Shown: piece by piece, positions 7,233 through 14,592 of the stretch
Layout: each line of letters begins with the position of its first letter
Position numbering within the stretch: the stretch's first letter is position 1
Source: Scatomorpha gallistercoris
GTDB lineage: Bacteria; Bacillota; Clostridia; Oscillospirales; Oscillospiraceae
Assembly (NCBI GenBank): GCA_018713005.1
Contig: DVFX01000123.1
Span: 1 to 46,041, forward strand
DNA: 46,041 nucleotides
Direction of reading: 5' to 3'
Program-made: the position numbers and the translations under genes
Notes under the pieces: generated by a model
What the model was told of the DNA's origin: nothing
Databases searched by the model: none
The model's input: only the letters and a program-made list of their open reading frames with translations

Positions 7233-7265
7233 AGTTCCCGGAGAAGCCTCTCCGGGAACTTTTTT
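7233..7265 (+). terminator. Terminator after small protein 7073
   Basis: A 12-bp perfect stem (7233-7244 with 7249-7260), loop AGCC, then TTTTT. It lies five bases after the stop codon. Confidence 0.92.
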
Positions 7266-7276
7266 GCGCGCAGCTA

Positions 7277-7307
7277 TTGACAGTAAACCAGGTTTACAGC
7301 TTAATAT
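7277..7307 (+). promoter_or_regulatory. MerR-type promoter with operator in a 19-bp spacer
   Basis: TTGACA (7277-7282) and TAATAT (7302-7307) are separated by 19 bp, and the spacer holds the perfect dyad GTAAACCAGGTTTAC (7283-7297). Over-long spacers with a dyad are the hallmark of MerR-regulated promoters, in which the regulator untwists the DNA. The next gene encodes a MerR protein, so autoregulation is likely. Confidence 0.88.
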
Positions 7308-7326
7308 AGGTGTGGGAGGCGGTCAC

Positions 7327-8454
7327 ATGAACATAAAAGAGGTGGAAGTGCGCTCCGGGATGCCGCGCTCGTGGGTGAGATACTACGAGTCTGAGGGGCT
7401 TCTGAGCCCCGAGCGGCTTTCTAACGGCTACCGCGACTACTCCGAGGCTGACCTCGATACACTGATGAGAATAAAGCGGCTGCGCGAGCTCGGCCTGGGC
7501 GTGGCGGAGATACGCGCCGTGCGCTCGGGCGAAATGTCCCTGACAGACGCGCTACGCGCCTCGCTGGGCCGTCTGGACGAGCAGCGCGGCGACCTCTCGG
7601 GCGCCATCGCGGGATGCCGCGCGCTGATAGCTTCGGGCGCCGGATGGGACAGCGTGCTCGACGAGCCGGTTCCGGAGCGCCTCGCCCCGGAGCCTCCGCC
7701 GCAGCGGAGCATAAGGTACCCGCAGCGGCGCACGCCGGGCGGCCTGGACTGGACGCGAGGCCTGCATACACCCGGGCCCTGGCGGCGCTTTTTGGCCAGG
7801 TGGCTGGACCTGTGGCTTGCGTCCATGCTCACCTCGGCTATCTTGCTGCTCGGCGGGGTGAACCCTGCGAACACGCCGCGCTTCGTGAGCTGGCTGATAA
7901 GCAGCGCGGCGCTGCTCATTTTGGAGCCGCTTTGCCTGCACTTTTTCGCCGCGACGCCGGGCAAAGCGGCCCTAGGCGTAAGCGTCCGCGCCTGGGACGG
8001 GGACAGGCTGGGTTTGGGCGAGGCGTTCTCGCGCACATGGAAGGTGTTTGTCTTCGGCCTCGGCATGAATATACCGGTAGTAAATCTGGTGACCGGCGGC
8101 ATGGCCTACCGGCGCGAGCTCAAGGACATGGACCAGCCCTGGGATGCTGAGTACGGCCGCTGGCTGCCGCTCTACCGTGAGCGCTCGACGGCGAAATGCG
8201 CCGTGTTCTCAGTGCTGTGCGCTGCGGCGGCCTTCGGCTTTGCAATGCTCTGCGCACTGGAGGCGCTGATGCCCCCAAACCGCGGCGACGTAAGCGCGGC
8301 TGAGTTCGCCGAAAACTACAGCTACCTCACAGATTTCAACGGAATTTACTCTGACTACTATATGACCGCCGACGGCCTGGCCGAGCGCTCGTATGGGGAC
8401 AACGTGATTGTCATCACGGAGGGCGACACTTTTGCCGTGCTGGAGCCGGCGTAA
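7327..8454 (+). CDS. MerR-type HTH fused to an RDD membrane domain
   Basis: Residues 1-75 are a MerR-type winged helix (MNIKEVEVRSGMPRSWVRYY, then SNGYRDYSEADLDTLMRIKRL). A Pro/Arg-rich linker leads to an RDD-like membrane domain from about residue 150 (PWRRFLARWLDLWLASML), with the typical F-x-A-A-T-P-G-K-x2-LG segment, and a further membrane segment near 300. The C-terminal part after that should lie on the other side of the membrane. ATG 7327 has GGGAGG at 7314-7319. A membrane-tethered transcription factor that senses the envelope is an inference. The frame stops at 8454, while coding-like sequence continues in another frame to 8573. Confidence 0.87.
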   Translation: MNIKEVEVRSGMPRSWVRYYESEGLLSPERLSNGYRDYSEADLDTLMRIKRLRELGLGVAEIRAVRSGEMSLTDALRASLGRLDEQRGDLSGAIAGCRALIASGAGWDSVLDEPVPERLAPEPPPQRSIRYPQRRTPGGLDWTRGLHTPGPWRRFLARWLDLWLASMLTSAILLLGGVNPANTPRFVSWLISSAALLILEPLCLHFFAATPGKAALGVSVRAWDGDRLGLGEAFSRTWKVFVFGLGMNIPVVNLVTGGMAYRRELKDMDQPWDAEYGRWLPLYRERSTAKCAVFSVLCAAAAFGFAMLCALEALMPPNRGDVSAAEFAENYSYLTDFNGIYSDYYMTADGLAERSYGDNVIVITEGDTFAVLEPA

Positions 8455-8573
8455 ACGTGACGTACTCGGTTGAATACTCCGGTTTCGAGCATGCCGGTGA
8501 TTATCTGGTCCCCCTGGAAAACGCCGAAGAGCACAGCTATGTTGTGCGCTTAACGCTTGAAGTCCCGACATGA
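8435..8573 (+). other. Out-of-frame C-terminal continuation of the MerR-RDD gene
   Basis: In the frame shifted relative to the upstream gene, GAGVNVTYSVEYSGFEHAGD continues through DYLVPLENAEEHSYVVRL to a stop at 8571-8573. The composition resembles an extracellular beta domain and joins naturally to the truncated end (TEGDTFAVL). A one-base indel between about 8430 and 8450, real or from sequencing, would explain it. There is no ribosome site for an independent gene. Confidence 0.6.
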
Positions 8574-8586
8574 TATGAAAAGACGC

Positions 8587-8614
8587 AAAAAAGCGCCCCG
8601 CGGGGCGCTTTTTT
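8587..8614. terminator. Bidirectional terminator between converging genes
   Basis: The palindrome AAAAAAGCGCCCCG/CGGGGCGCTTTTTT has T-tracts on both strands and separates the MerR-RDD gene (+) from the SHOCT gene (-). Confidence 0.93.
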
Positions 8615-9032
8615 ACAGCTCGTCGAGGATTTCCTGACGCTTCTTTTCGTACTCCTCATAGGTGATGAGGCCCTTGTCGTGCAGCTCGGAGAGCCTCTCG
8701 AGCCGCTGCTCTATGCCGTTCGGCTCGCTACCGGCGGGCTGCTGGGCCATGTCGTCCTCGATGAATATCTCCGGACCGACATGGCGCTTCGCAAAGCCAC
8801 CGTATGCACTAACTACCGTAATTGCTACGGCTATGAGCGTCCACAGTATTCCAAAGGCTCCGGCCATGGGTATGACGACCGTAAAGCCAATAATACAAAA
8901 GCCGATACCAACCACCATACCGCCTATAGAGGCTGCTCGGGAATGAGGGCTGGGCTTCGTGGAGTATTTTATGTGCCTGCGGCGGCGGTTGAAGCCGTTG
9001 GGGTCGTTGAAATCGTTGAAATCGCCGTTCAT
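8613..9032 (-). CDS. Two-helix membrane protein with SHOCT domain
   Basis: The 139 residues have an Asn/Asp-rich N-terminus, an Arg-rich patch, two hydrophobic helices (about 35-57 and 60-80) and a C-terminal SHOCT motif (LERLSELHDKGLITYEEYEK then KRQEILDEL). SHOCT is a short oligomerisation-type domain of unknown role found at protein ends. The start overlaps the deoC stop by four bases (ATGA), so the two are translationally coupled. The function is unknown. Confidence 0.88.
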   Translation of the reverse strand: MNGDFNDFNDPNGFNRRRRHIKYSTKPSPHSRAASIGGMVVGIGFCIIGFTVVIPMAGAFGILWTLIAVAITVVSAYGGFAKRHVGPEIFIEDDMAQQPAGSEPNGIEQRLERLSELHDKGLITYEEYEKKRQEILDEL

Positions 9033-9691
9033 CCCTGCTGCTCCATGGCCTTGGCCAGCTTGACGATGCGGCTGGTGCCGAGGCGGTCGGCTCCGAGCTC
9101 GATGAACTTCTCGGCGTCCTCGAGGGTCTTGATGCCGCCTGCGGCCTTGACCTTGACGTCCAGGCCGGAGAAGCGGCGCAGGAGCGCTACGTCGTCAAAG
9201 GTGGCGCCGCCGGTGGAAAAGCCGGTGCTGGTCTTGATGAAGTCCGCGCCGGACTGCGTGACCACGCGGCACATCTGGCGCTTCTCTTCGTCGGTGAGCA
9301 GGCAGCACTCGATGATGACCTTGAGAATCTTGCCCTCGGTGGCCCTCCTGACGGCCACGATGTCCTCGAGCACGCCGTCCCAGTGGCCGTCCTTGGCCAT
9401 GCAGATATTGGCGACCATGTCAATCTCGTCGGCGCCGTTGTTGACGGCATCCTCGGCCTCGAAAGCCTTGCTCTCGGTGGTGGAATAGCCGTTGGGGAAG
9501 CCGATGACGGTGCATATCTTCATCTGGTCGCCAACGTAGGCTTTCGCACCCCTGACGTGGCAGGCGGGGATGCAGACGCTGGCGCAGCCGTACTCGATGG
9601 CCTCGTCGCAGAGAGTGCGGATTTCCTCGCTGGTGGCGGTTACGGACAGAAGGGTGTGGTCACAGCGGGAGAGTATTTCGGAAAGCTCCAT
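9029..9691 (-). CDS. deoC: Deoxyribose-phosphate aldolase
   Basis: DeoC cleaves 2-deoxyribose-5-phosphate to glyceraldehyde-3-phosphate and acetaldehyde in nucleoside salvage, in the cytoplasm. The 220 residues show CDHTLLS at the N-terminus, the Schiff-base Lys in FIKTSTGFSTGGAT, the second Lys in VKAAGGIKT and the closing GADRLGTS phosphate-binding motif. Length fits the short bacterial class. ATG 9691 has an AGGAGT ribosome site. It is followed by the SHOCT gene in the same operon, with no other nucleoside genes nearby. Confidence 0.97.
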   Translation of the reverse strand: MELSEILSRCDHTLLSVTATSEEIRTLCDEAIEYGCASVCIPACHVRGAKAYVGDQMKICTVIGFPNGYSTTESKAFEAEDAVNNGADEIDMVANICMAKDGHWDGVLEDIVAVRRATEGKILKVIIECCLLTDEEKRQMCRVVTQSGADFIKTSTGFSTGGATFDDVALLRRFSGLDVKVKAAGGIKTLEDAEKFIELGADRLGTSRIVKLAKAMEQQG

Positions 9692-9723
9692 AAAAGCGCA
9701 ACTCCTTTTTCGTTTGATGCCTA

Positions 9724-9752
9724 ATTATACTATACCTCGCGGGAATATACAA
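9724..9752 (-). promoter_or_regulatory. Promoter of deoC
   Basis: On the minus strand TTGTAT (9752-9747), 17-bp spacer and a perfect TATAAT (9729-9724), about 33 bases before the start codon. Confidence 0.75.
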
Positions 9753-9831
9753 GCGCGGCGGAGAATAAGCTGTATCACTGCCGGGGCGCGGCGCGTCCGC
9801 CCCGAAACTACAGCGATACGGAGGCATACAA

Positions 9832-10449
9832 ATGGACGAGTCTATGGTCAGGAATTACGCCGTGCTGCGCGGTATACTTGCGGACGCCCCACGGTTTTCG
9901 CACATGAGCCGGGGCGAGCGCTTCTTTATCTTCCCGGTGGAGACGCGCCGGCTCTCGGGCACGGCGGACACGATAAATGTCATTGCGCGGCAGTCGCTGC
10001 TGGAGAGCGCCGAGATAATGGAGGCGGGCAAGATAAGGGTGAGGGGCGAGCTCAGGAGTTTCAACAACAAACGCGGCGAGGGCGCGAAGCTGGTGATAAC
10101 CGTCTTTGCCAAGGCGCTCGCACTCGAGGACGGCGAGGACATAAATACCGTCGAGCTCTCCGGTACGCTCTGCAAGGAGCCGAACCTGCGTGTGACGCCC
10201 ATGGGGCGCAGCATCTGCGACCTTATGCTCGCGGTGAACCGCCGCTGCGGCAGGAGCGACTACCTGCCCTGCATCTGTTGGGGCAGCCGTGCGAGGGAGG
10301 CCGCGGACATGCACACGGGCGACCACCTGTCGCTCACCGGACGCATCCAGAGCCGCCCCTACATAAAGCTCATAGACGGAGAGCCGGTGGAAAAGGTCGC
10401 CTACGAGGTGTCCACCGTCAGCCTGAGCGCGGCCGCATACAGCATATAA
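9832..10449 (+). CDS. SSB-like protein with tandem OB folds
   Basis: The C-terminal half (about residues 108-205) matches the single-stranded DNA-binding protein pattern: VELSGTLCKEPNLRVTPMGR, CDLMLAVNRR, YLPCICWG and HLSLTGRIQSRPY. The N-terminal half looks like a second, diverged OB fold (TADTINVIARQSLL, IRVRGELRSFNN). The acidic tail tip (DDIPF type) that recruits partners in housekeeping SSB is absent; the protein ends AAAYSI. It therefore looks like an accessory SSB-like protein, possibly for a specialised DNA transaction. It is monocistronic, with a terminator just downstream. Confidence 0.8.
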   Translation: MDESMVRNYAVLRGILADAPRFSHMSRGERFFIFPVETRRLSGTADTINVIARQSLLESAEIMEAGKIRVRGELRSFNNKRGEGAKLVITVFAKALALEDGEDINTVELSGTLCKEPNLRVTPMGRSICDLMLAVNRRCGRSDYLPCICWGSRAREAADMHTGDHLSLTGRIQSRPYIKLIDGEPVEKVAYEVSTVSLSAAAYSI

Positions 10450-10452
10450 AAG

Positions 10453-10484
10453 AATCCCCGGCCGCGGAAGCAGCCGGGGATTTT
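10453..10484 (+). terminator. Terminator after the SSB-like gene
   Basis: A 10-bp stem AATCCCCGGC (10453-10462) pairs with 10473-10482 and is followed by T residues. Confidence 0.8.
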
Positions 10485-10491
10485 CAAGTTT

Positions 10492-10638
10492 TCAAAAAGC
10501 CTCGTAGATGAAGGCCCCGTGTCCGGTGAAGTAGCTCAGAACCAGGAGCAGCATCACGGCGTAGGCGATGACCTGTATCACCTGGCCGGGCGCGGAGTCG
10601 TTCAGCCAGGCCTTTATCTTCTTCACGAGAGCAGCCAT
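10492..10638 (-). CDS. dltX: DltX-like small membrane protein, operon 3' end
   Basis: ATG 10638 opens a 48-residue frame (start MAALVKKIKAWLN, one membrane helix VIQVIAYAVMLLLVLSYF) ending GHGAFIYEAF. A C-terminal FIY-x-x-F motif after a single helix is the signature of DltX, whose Tyr is reported to take part in D-alanine relay from DltB to DltD. The gene overlaps the end of dltD by 16 bases. In most Firmicutes dltX precedes dltA; here it is last. It is too short for many gene callers. Identity rests on motif, size and context. Confidence 0.8.
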   Translation of the reverse strand: MAALVKKIKAWLNDSAPGQVIQVIAYAVMLLLVLSYFTGHGAFIYEAF

Positions 10639-11510
10639 TTGTCAAGCACCTCCGTAAACACCACGGCGCCGTAGGTGTACTCCATGTGGCCCGTGTCGTA
10701 GAAGCAGTCCGCCGCGAGGGCGTCCGTCATGTCGTAAAACTCAACTCCCGCGGCCTCGCAGACATCGCGCGCGGCCTCGCGCACCTCGACGTCCACGGGG
10801 TCCAGGCCCACGGCGGGGTTCTCCGGCAGCCAGAGCGCGCGCACGTGGATGCCGTTTTCCTCGCAGAAGGCGAACACCTCATTGAGCGCCGCCAGGTTTT
10901 GCTGGAAGTCGGCGATACCGCCGGTGAGGTAGAGCTCGTGGAGCTTCACCACGCGCTCTTCGAGCTCGGGGACGCTCATGTGTCCGTAGTAATAGGCCTT
11001 TGTCTGCGTCAGGTATCCCCTCGTGCGGAAGTCGCCGTTGCGTATGAGCGCCTTGAAGGTGTCGGTTATGAGCCCCGCTATGCGGTCGCGCTGGAAGTAG
11101 ATATAGGGCTCGTACCACTTGCGGTGCCACTCGTAGGTGGGGTTCGTGTCCATTATGTCGCTCAGCGCGCCCCAGTTCAGGGCCAGGACCAGCTCACTGC
11201 CAATCTCTATGTGCCCGCCCTCGAGTATCTCTACGAGGTCGGTGATAGTGGCGTAGTCCATGCCCATGTTGACGTAGCCGCTCTCGCTTATGTCCTCGCG
11301 GTAGCCGCTGGTCAGCTCACTGGAGCCGTAGATGACCTTGTCCCAGACCTCCTCGGGGTGCTCGCGCTGCGTGAGCTCGAAGTCGTCGAGCCAGAAATAG
11401 CCGCTGTCGCGCACCCAGTAGCTCTGCGCGAGGGCGAAGTCGAGTACGAAGGCCAGCAGGAGCACGCAGGCGATAAGGCCGCCCTTCTTCATGAAGTTCA
11501 CAAATTTCAC
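10623..11510 (-). CDS. dltD: D-alanyl-lipoteichoic acid transfer protein DltD
   Basis: DltD is an extracellular, membrane-anchored SGNH-like esterase that moves D-Ala onto teichoic acid. An N-terminal anchor (GGLIACVLLLAFVLDFALA) is followed by the catalytic Ser motif YGSSELTSG, an MGMDYAT block and the C-terminal DTGHMEYTYGA segment carrying the catalytic Asp and His. About 295 residues is shorter than the roughly 400 usual in Bacillales. GTG 11510 has an AGGGGG site eight bases upstream; GTG 11519 is an alternative. It follows dltB by 13 bases. Confidence 0.92.
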   Translation of the reverse strand: MKFVNFMKKGGLIACVLLLAFVLDFALAQSYWVRDSGYFWLDDFELTQREHPEEVWDKVIYGSSELTSGYREDISESGYVNMGMDYATITDLVEILEGGHIEIGSELVLALNWGALSDIMDTNPTYEWHRKWYEPYIYFQRDRIAGLITDTFKALIRNGDFRTRGYLTQTKAYYYGHMSVPELEERVVKLHELYLTGGIADFQQNLAALNEVFAFCEENGIHVRALWLPENPAVGLDPVDVEVREAARDVCEAAGVEFYDMTDALAADCFYDTGHMEYTYGAVVFTEVLDKWLLS

Positions 11511-11523
11511 TCCGCCCACCCCC

Positions 11524-12669
11524 TTACAGCGTCACGAAGCCGCGCAGGATGTTTGCAAGCTGCGTGGCGTCCAGGGTGTAGAAGATGGTGGTGACGGAGA
11601 AGAGCATAGCCACCACGGCGCGGCGGAAGAAGAGGTAGGGCTTCTTCGCCTTGCGCGAGACCGTCGTGATGCCGCAGAGGTTTTCGACGGCGAGAATGAC
11701 GCCGTTGAAGAGACCCTCGATGACGAAGTGCGCCGTGAAGCCGTGCCACAGGCCCATGACGACCATGGTGCCGAAGCCTATCATGGCGCCCTGGTACTTC
11801 GTGAGGCGCTTGCCGTTGAGCACGACGAAGATGTGCTCGCGTATCCAGTCGGTGAGGGAGACGTGCCAGTTGCGCCAGAACTGCGTCATGCTCGCGGCCT
11901 TGAGCGGCTTTTTAAAGTTTTCGGGCACCTTCAGGCCCATGAAGCCGCCGAGGGCTATGGCGATGTCCGCGTAGCCGCTCATATCCAGCCAGAAGAGGAA
12001 GTAGCTCACGAGGCAGGCCGCCACAGACCACCAGATGTGCGGGCTGGCTATGGCAAGCTTGGTCAGGAGCTCGGTGACGAGCGCCATGACCACTACCTTC
12101 TTGAAGTAGCCGAGGATGAGCCGCTTGAAGTTCTTCGTCAGGCTCTCACCGGTGATGGGCATTGGCTTGTTGAGACTCGCGGAGAAGTCGCGGTAACGCA
12201 GTATCGGCCCGGCAGTGATGACCGGGAAGAACAGCATGTAGTTGGCGTAGGTGATGAGCGGCACACGCTCACCCGTGTAGTGGACGAAGTACACTGCGTC
12301 CACGGCCTTGAGCATGTTGTAGGCCAGGCCCGTCAGCGCGAAGGCCAGAGGCAGCTCAGGCATGAGGTCGCGCATGCGGATATAGAAAAACGGTACGGCG
12401 CAGATGAGGCAGCAGAGCACGAAGAAAAAGCTCTTCGCACGCTTGAACTTGTCCACCGCGTTGACTATCAGCCAGGTCACGAGCGTGTAGCCCAGGTAGA
12501 ACACGGCCAGCCACTCGCTGACGTAGGCTATGAGCGCGAGGTCGAGGATGACGAGGAACTTGTCGAACTTCGCCTGCGACCAGTATTTGCGCGCGATAAA
12601 CGAGCCGAGCGCCCACAGCAGCGTCGCTGCCAGGAAACGCACGGCTATGTCGACTTCAAGGAACCACAT
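11524..12669 (-). CDS. dltB: D-alanyl transfer MBOAT acyltransferase DltB
   Basis: DltB is the membrane-bound O-acyltransferase that passes D-Ala from DltC to the outside. The 381 residues contain about ten hydrophobic segments, the MBOAT block FWRNWHVSLTDWIREHIFV and the catalytic His in MGLWHGFTAHF. It starts three bases after dltC, at ATG 12669 with a GAGG site, and is followed by dltD. Confidence 0.96.
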   Translation of the reverse strand: MWFLEVDIAVRFLAATLLWALGSFIARKYWSQAKFDKFLVILDLALIAYVSEWLAVFYLGYTLVTWLIVNAVDKFKRAKSFFFVLCCLICAVPFFYIRMRDLMPELPLAFALTGLAYNMLKAVDAVYFVHYTGERVPLITYANYMLFFPVITAGPILRYRDFSASLNKPMPITGESLTKNFKRLILGYFKKVVVMALVTELLTKLAIASPHIWWSVAACLVSYFLFWLDMSGYADIAIALGGFMGLKVPENFKKPLKAASMTQFWRNWHVSLTDWIREHIFVVLNGKRLTKYQGAMIGFGTMVVMGLWHGFTAHFVIEGLFNGVILAVENLCGITTVSRKAKKPYLFFRRAVVAMLFSVTTIFYTLDATQLANILRGFVTL

Positions 12670-12672
12670 CCC

Positions 12673-12924
12673 TCAGCAGAGCCCCTTCTTGTGCCCGATG
12701 ACTTCGGCTATCTCGTTGACCGTATTCATGGGGTAGAGGGTGATATCCTTCTGCGATATCTCTACGCCAAAGGCCTCCTCGGCGAACATGATGGTCTCAA
12801 CCGCGCCCATGGAGTCCATGAAGCCGGTGTCGAAGAGGTTGACGTCGAGGCCGTAGTCGGGGTCGTCGCCGACGTCGCAGCGCTCGCGTATAAATTCGTC
12901 CAGCCTGGCGATTATCTCGTCCAT
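12673..12924 (-). CDS. dltC: D-alanyl carrier protein DltC
   Basis: This 83-residue acyl-carrier-type protein holds D-Ala on a 4'-phosphopantetheine arm. The attachment Ser is in FMDSMGAVETI. ATG 12924 (GGAGG site in front) gives MDEIIARLDEFI, typical for DltC; the longer upstream frame is not supported. It is separated from dltA by about 155 bp containing a possible internal promoter. Confidence 0.95.
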   Translation of the reverse strand: MDEIIARLDEFIRERCDVGDDPDYGLDVNLFDTGFMDSMGAVETIMFAEEAFGVEISQKDITLYPMNTVNEIAEVIGHKKGLC

Positions 12925-12976
12925 TTTATCTTCCTCCGGTGTTGTCTTTTTCAGGCGCGGCAGGCCGCGCGGAGAC

Positions 12977-12985
12977 ATTATATCA
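12977..12985 (-). promoter_or_regulatory. Possible internal promoter before dltC
   Basis: On the minus strand TGATATAAT forms an extended -10 element (TG at 12985-12984, TATAAT at 12982-12977) without a good -35. It could raise dltCBDX expression independently of the upstream lipoprotein and dltA. Confidence 0.5.
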
Positions 12986-13034
12986 CAGAGCCGTTCAATA
13001 TGCGAGAAAAAACTAAAAGCTCCGCGCATACATA

Positions 13035-13069
13035 GGGCGCTTCCTTCGGCGTCGGCCAAGAAAGCGCCC
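13035..13069 (-). repeat. Inverted repeat between dltA and dltC
   Basis: Ten-base arms (13035-13044 and 13060-13069, one G-U) lie just after dltA. No U-tract follows on the minus strand, so it is more likely an RNA processing or stability hairpin than a terminator. Confidence 0.5.
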
Positions 13070-13080
13070 GAGGCTGGTGT

Positions 13081-14592
13081 TCAGTTCTCCTCCAGCCACT
13101 TGGCCAGGTACACACGGTCTATCTTGTCGTTGGCGTTGTGCGGCAGCTGAGCCATTGTCACGACGCGGGCGGGCATCATGTAGGCCGGGATGGCGCCGCG
13201 CAGCTCTTTTCTGACGGTGCGCATGGTCAGCTCTTCCGCCGCCTCGACGAAGAGGACTATCTCCTGACGGGGCTTGTCGAAAACGGCGCAGACGTTCTCC
13301 GCGCCGGGGAGCATACGCGCCGCGGCCTCAATTTCGCCGAGCTCGATGCGGTTGCCGCGCAGCTTTATCTGGCCGTCGCGGCGGCCGGAGTACATGAGCT
13401 CTCCGCGCTCGTTCCACCAGCCTAGGTCGCCCGTGCGGTAGTAGCGGGTGGGATAGGCGCGGTTGCCCGGGTCGGAGACGACGGCGTTCGCCGTCTTTTC
13501 GGAGTCGTTCCAGTAGCCGAGCAGTATGCCGCTGCCGGAGACGCATATCTCGCCGGTTTCGCCGTATTTGACGGGCCTTCCGTCCTCGCCGAGCAGCAGG
13601 ACGTGCATGTTGGGCAGGGGGGAGCCGATGGGCAGCGGGTCGGTGTCGGCAAACCCGCGGTCTACGACGTAGGCGGTGCAGACGTCCGTCTCGGTGGGGC
13701 CGTAGAGGTTTGCAAACACGCGGCCGGGCAGGGCCTTTCGCCAGACGTTGAGCTGCTTGTTCGGCATGACCTCGCCGGCGAAGGCGATAGTCCTCAGCGC
13801 GGGCAGCTCCGCACCTTCGAGCGCGCCGGAGTTTGCGATGTTTATCATGACGGTCGGCACCCAGTATATGTGCGTGACGGCGTTGTCATGCAAAAACTCG
13901 GGCAGCTTGTTGGGGAAATGGAACAGGGCCTCGGGCGTCAATATCAGATGCCCGCCGCAGCGCATCGCGCCGTAGACGTCCATGACGGACACGTCGAAGT
14001 AGAGCGGGGCCTGGTTTGCAATTACCGTCTCGCTAGTCCAGCCGAAGGTGCGTTCCGCCCAGCGTGCGAAGAGCAGCACGCCGCGGTGAGGTATGGTCAC
14101 ACCCTTGGGGGTGCCGGTGGAGCCGGAGGTGTACATTATATATATGGGGTCGGAATCCGTGACGGTTTTCAGCGCAGAGCTGATAGCCGCGCCGTCGGCC
14201 TCATGAGCGGCCAGGGCGTCGAGAGTAAAGACTTTGTGCTCGCCCGGTATGCCCTCGAGGTTCTTGGCCAGGTCCGCGTTCGTGATAATTGCCGAGGGCG
14301 CGAGGTTGGCGATTATCTTCTCCAGCCTGCCGCGCGGTGCGGCGGCGTCCGTGGGGACATAGGGGCGTCCGGAATACATCGCGGCACAGAAGCCCGCGAC
14401 CATGTCCGCGCTCTTGGGCAGGTAGACCATCACCGGCGCGCGCGAGCTGAGCTCGCCTATCAGCGCACTGGCAGCGCGGCGGGCGCGCTCCCGCAGCTCG
14501 GCGTAGGTGTAGCTCACGGCGGCGTCACTGACGGCCGTGTTGTTCGGATACAGCCCGAAGGAGCGCTCCAGCAGGCATACGGCAGAGTTCAT
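13081..14592 (-). CDS. dltA: D-alanine:D-alanyl carrier protein ligase DltA
   Basis: DltA activates D-Ala with ATP and loads DltC in the cytoplasm. The 503 residues have the adenylate-forming motifs MYTSGSTGTPKGV (P-loop), NLYGPTETDVC, YRTGDLGW and the late Lys in HNANDKIDRVYL. Length fits the family. The start ATG directly abuts the stop of the upstream lipoprotein gene, which ties the two genes into one transcript. Confidence 0.96.
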   Translation of the reverse strand: MNSAVCLLERSFGLYPNNTAVSDAAVSYTYAELRERARRAASALIGELSSRAPVMVYLPKSADMVAGFCAAMYSGRPYVPTDAAAPRGRLEKIIANLAPSAIITNADLAKNLEGIPGEHKVFTLDALAAHEADGAAISSALKTVTDSDPIYIMYTSGSTGTPKGVTIPHRGVLLFARWAERTFGWTSETVIANQAPLYFDVSVMDVYGAMRCGGHLILTPEALFHFPNKLPEFLHDNAVTHIYWVPTVMINIANSGALEGAELPALRTIAFAGEVMPNKQLNVWRKALPGRVFANLYGPTETDVCTAYVVDRGFADTDPLPIGSPLPNMHVLLLGEDGRPVKYGETGEICVSGSGILLGYWNDSEKTANAVVSDPGNRAYPTRYYRTGDLGWWNERGELMYSGRRDGQIKLRGNRIELGEIEAAARMLPGAENVCAVFDKPRQEIVLFVEAAEELTMRTVRKELRGAIPAYMMPARVVTMAQLPHNANDKIDRVYLAKWLEEN

